From Paenactinomyces guangxiensis (GTDB lineage Bacteria > Bacillota > Bacilli > Thermoactinomycetales > Thermoactinomycetaceae), in assembly GCF_016055185.1 (NCBI RefSeq), contig NZ_JAECVR010000016.1, positions 1 through 64,000 on the forward strand: 64,000 nt of DNA, read 5' to 3'. Below the pieces are notes generated by a model. It did not search any database. It had not been told where the DNA came from and worked only from the letters and a program-made list of their open reading frames with translations. Position numbers and translations under genes: made by a program. Below are positions 62,704-64,000 of the stretch, piece after piece; the stretch's first letter is position 1; every line of letters starts with the position of its first letter.

Positions 62704-62844
62704 ATCATCACCCCTGATTGGCATCATTGATTTTCATTATAACAAATTTGGTAATTAATTGATATCCAAATCGTGTAACACTACTTATAGTGAGACTTGT
62801 TGGTTTGAGGAACTCCATGTGTTGAAAGGGCTTCGTCCCTCTAC

Positions 62845-63669
62845 CTATCTCTGCAAAATTCTCCTCTCAATCCATGACCAGGGCAACAGATGTTTCAGAA
62901 AAATACCACTCTCCACCCCTTTGCCGACGGGATACCTTAGCTTCGGGTGTTTTGTATTTGCCACCTGTACAATCAAATCGGCAACTTCCTGGGGATCAGC
63001 TGCGCTTTGGGAAATGTGGTTCACTTCGCGGATGATCTTTGCCATTTCCTTTTCATAAGCCGATTCACCAGTATGCACTTTTCCCAATCCCTTTGACCAT
63101 ATCTCTGTCTGATATGAACCCGGTTCGATCAGAGAGACATAGACACCGTAAGGAAGCAGTTCCAGACGAAGGGATTCGCTGAATCCTTCCAGTGCATGTT
63201 TGGAGGAGACATAGGGACTGAGTGCGGGGAATCCGATTTTGCCGCTAATGCTGCTAATATTAATTATCTTTCCGGTTCTTTGCCTGCGCATATGGGGGAG
63301 GACTGCCTTTGTCACTGCGATTGTGCCAAAGAAATTGGTTTCAAACTGGCGGCGGAAATCTTCGATGCTCAGGTCCTCCACAAATCCTCCTTCCGCATAG
63401 CCGGCATTATTGACCAGGACATCTATTTTCCCGAGTCGCTTGATCACCTCCTGGATCGTAGCGGTTGCCTCCTCATGTTTGGTTACATCCAATGGGACCA
63501 TTTCTATCTCTTTGATCTGTTGCCGGTGAATGGCTTCTTCCAGCGCTTTTTTCTTCTCCGGATTGCGCATCGATGCAACCACATAGTAACCGTTGCCGGC
63601 CAGGGCGATACTGGCAAGGAGACCAAAGCCGCTTGAAGTTCCGGTAATAAAAGCAACAGGTTTTGTCAT
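62845..63669 (-). CDS. SDR family oxidoreductase
   Basis: This classical short-chain dehydrogenase has 274 residues, with the NAD(P) motif TGTSSGFG near residue 10, NNAG at about residue 88, catalytic Ser in NISSISGK and YVSSK as YxxxK. The C-terminal extension WSWIERRILQR is amphipathic. It resembles the retinol-dehydrogenase-like SDRs common in Bacillus. Substrate unknown. Ggaggaa precedes the ATG. Confidence 0.88.
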   Translation of the reverse strand: MTKPVAFITGTSSGFGLLASIALAGNGYYVVASMRNPEKKKALEEAIHRQQIKEIEMVPLDVTKHEEATATIQEVIKRLGKIDVLVNNAGYAEGGFVEDLSIEDFRRQFETNFFGTIAVTKAVLPHMRRQRTGKIINISSISGKIGFPALSPYVSSKHALEGFSESLRLELLPYGVYVSLIEPGSYQTEIWSKGLGKVHTGESAYEKEMAKIIREVNHISQSAADPQEVADLIVQVANTKHPKLRYPVGKGVESGIFLKHLLPWSWIERRILQR

Positions 63670-63701
63670 GTACTTGTTTCCTCCCGAACTTAAAATAGTA
63701 C

Positions 63702-64000
63702 CTATTCACAGCGCAAAAAAGATTCGTCGGGGTCAGTCACCAGGCGAAAGGTACCCTGGGAGAGATGTATAAATTGTTCCGGCTTTTCGCTGTGTGAATG
63801 GGCTTCCTTATTATTATAGAAAGCGTTAAACTTCTTTTCGATGCTGTCAATATATTCAAACAACTTTGCGCTTAAAATAATTGTTTCCGGTTCTTTCCCC
63901 ATCACTTTTTTATAAAAATAAATGGTATACTCCAAAAACTGAATATACTCTTCCCGATCCTTAAAAATAGTATTGCGAAATTCAGAATCCCGTGTCAGTT
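63702..64000 (-). CDS. Hypothetical protein, partial (runs off the window)
   Basis: A minus-strand frame stays open from the stop at 63702 to the window edge, so only the last ~98 residues are seen, including EFRNTIFKDREEYIQFLEY and FRLVTDPDESFLRCE. A TTG at 63935 could start a 77-residue form but has no ribosome site. It was not recognised; it is charged and without membrane segments. Confidence 0.55.
   Translation of the reverse strand, partial: LTRDSEFRNTIFKDREEYIQFLEYTIYFYKKVMGKEPETIILSAKLFEYIDSIEKKFNAFYNNKEAHSHSEKPEQFIHLSQGTFRLVTDPDESFLRCE

Overview
The window looks like the chromosome of a spore-forming Firmicute of the order Bacillales. Evidence includes SpoIVA, SpmA/SpmB, a DacB-type carboxypeptidase, YpeB/SleB, GerW (YtfJ), the sporulation-type c-di-AMP synthase CdaS, the ResB-ResC-ResD-ResE block, TRAP (MtrB), a MecA-type adaptor and a YpdA/BshB-like bacillithiol pair. 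Gene order follows the Bacillus subtilis ndk-hep-men-mtrB-folE-hbs-spoIVA-gpsA-plsY-der-yphA-ypfD-cmk-ypeB-sleB backbone. A futalosine-type menaquinone gene (mqnA) inside the hep/men cluster and the YIEGIA gene pair suggest a less-studied branch, possibly Thermoactinomycetaceae; that family assignment is inference only.

Region 1 (1-20.2 kb) is almost entirely minus strand. It holds a frameshifted PAP2 phosphatase, ndk, the quinone cluster hepT-mqnA-ubiX-ubiA-menG-hepS, mtrB, tRNA-Pro(GGG), folE, hbs, spoIVA, a yphF-like lipoprotein with small neighbours, gpsA, plsY, der, the YIEGIA pair, yphA, an S1-domain protein, plsC and cmk. Region 2 (20.2-33.2 kb) holds germination genes (ypeB, sleB), asparaginase, an orphan EIIA, ypdA, glutamate dehydrogenase, a PIG-L deacetylase, a mecA homologue, ypbF/ypbD-like membrane proteins, ferredoxin, rhodanese, pyrophosphatase and a PcrA-like helicase. 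Region 3 (33.2-50 kb) opens with a T-box leader, probably serine-specific (AGC), in front of a class V aminotransferase and serA. Then come an SDR, a PadR/HAAS pair, resE-resD-resC-resB without resA, rluB, spmB-spmA-dacB and ytfJ-ytfI.

Region 4 (50-64 kb) is accessory in character: an MFS exporter, cdaS, stress-type oxidoreductases, a secreted matrixin-like protease with a partner protein, and then a graveyard of gene fragments around a defence-like locus. That locus contains a RelE-like domain fused to an SF1 helicase, an intact protein that fuses a catalytically degenerate HsdM-like half to an HsdS-like half, and a decayed hsdM plus truncated hsdS with no hsdR. Next to it lie a PIN toxin with two frameshifts beside an intact antitoxin, and a junction between a pRiA4b ORF-3-like N-terminus and a DUF6155-like C-terminus. 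Truncated alpha/beta hydrolase and quinone oxidoreductase genes lie nearby.

No rRNA, CRISPR array, complete insertion sequence or prophage was seen. All family assignments come from reading the sequences; no database search was run.
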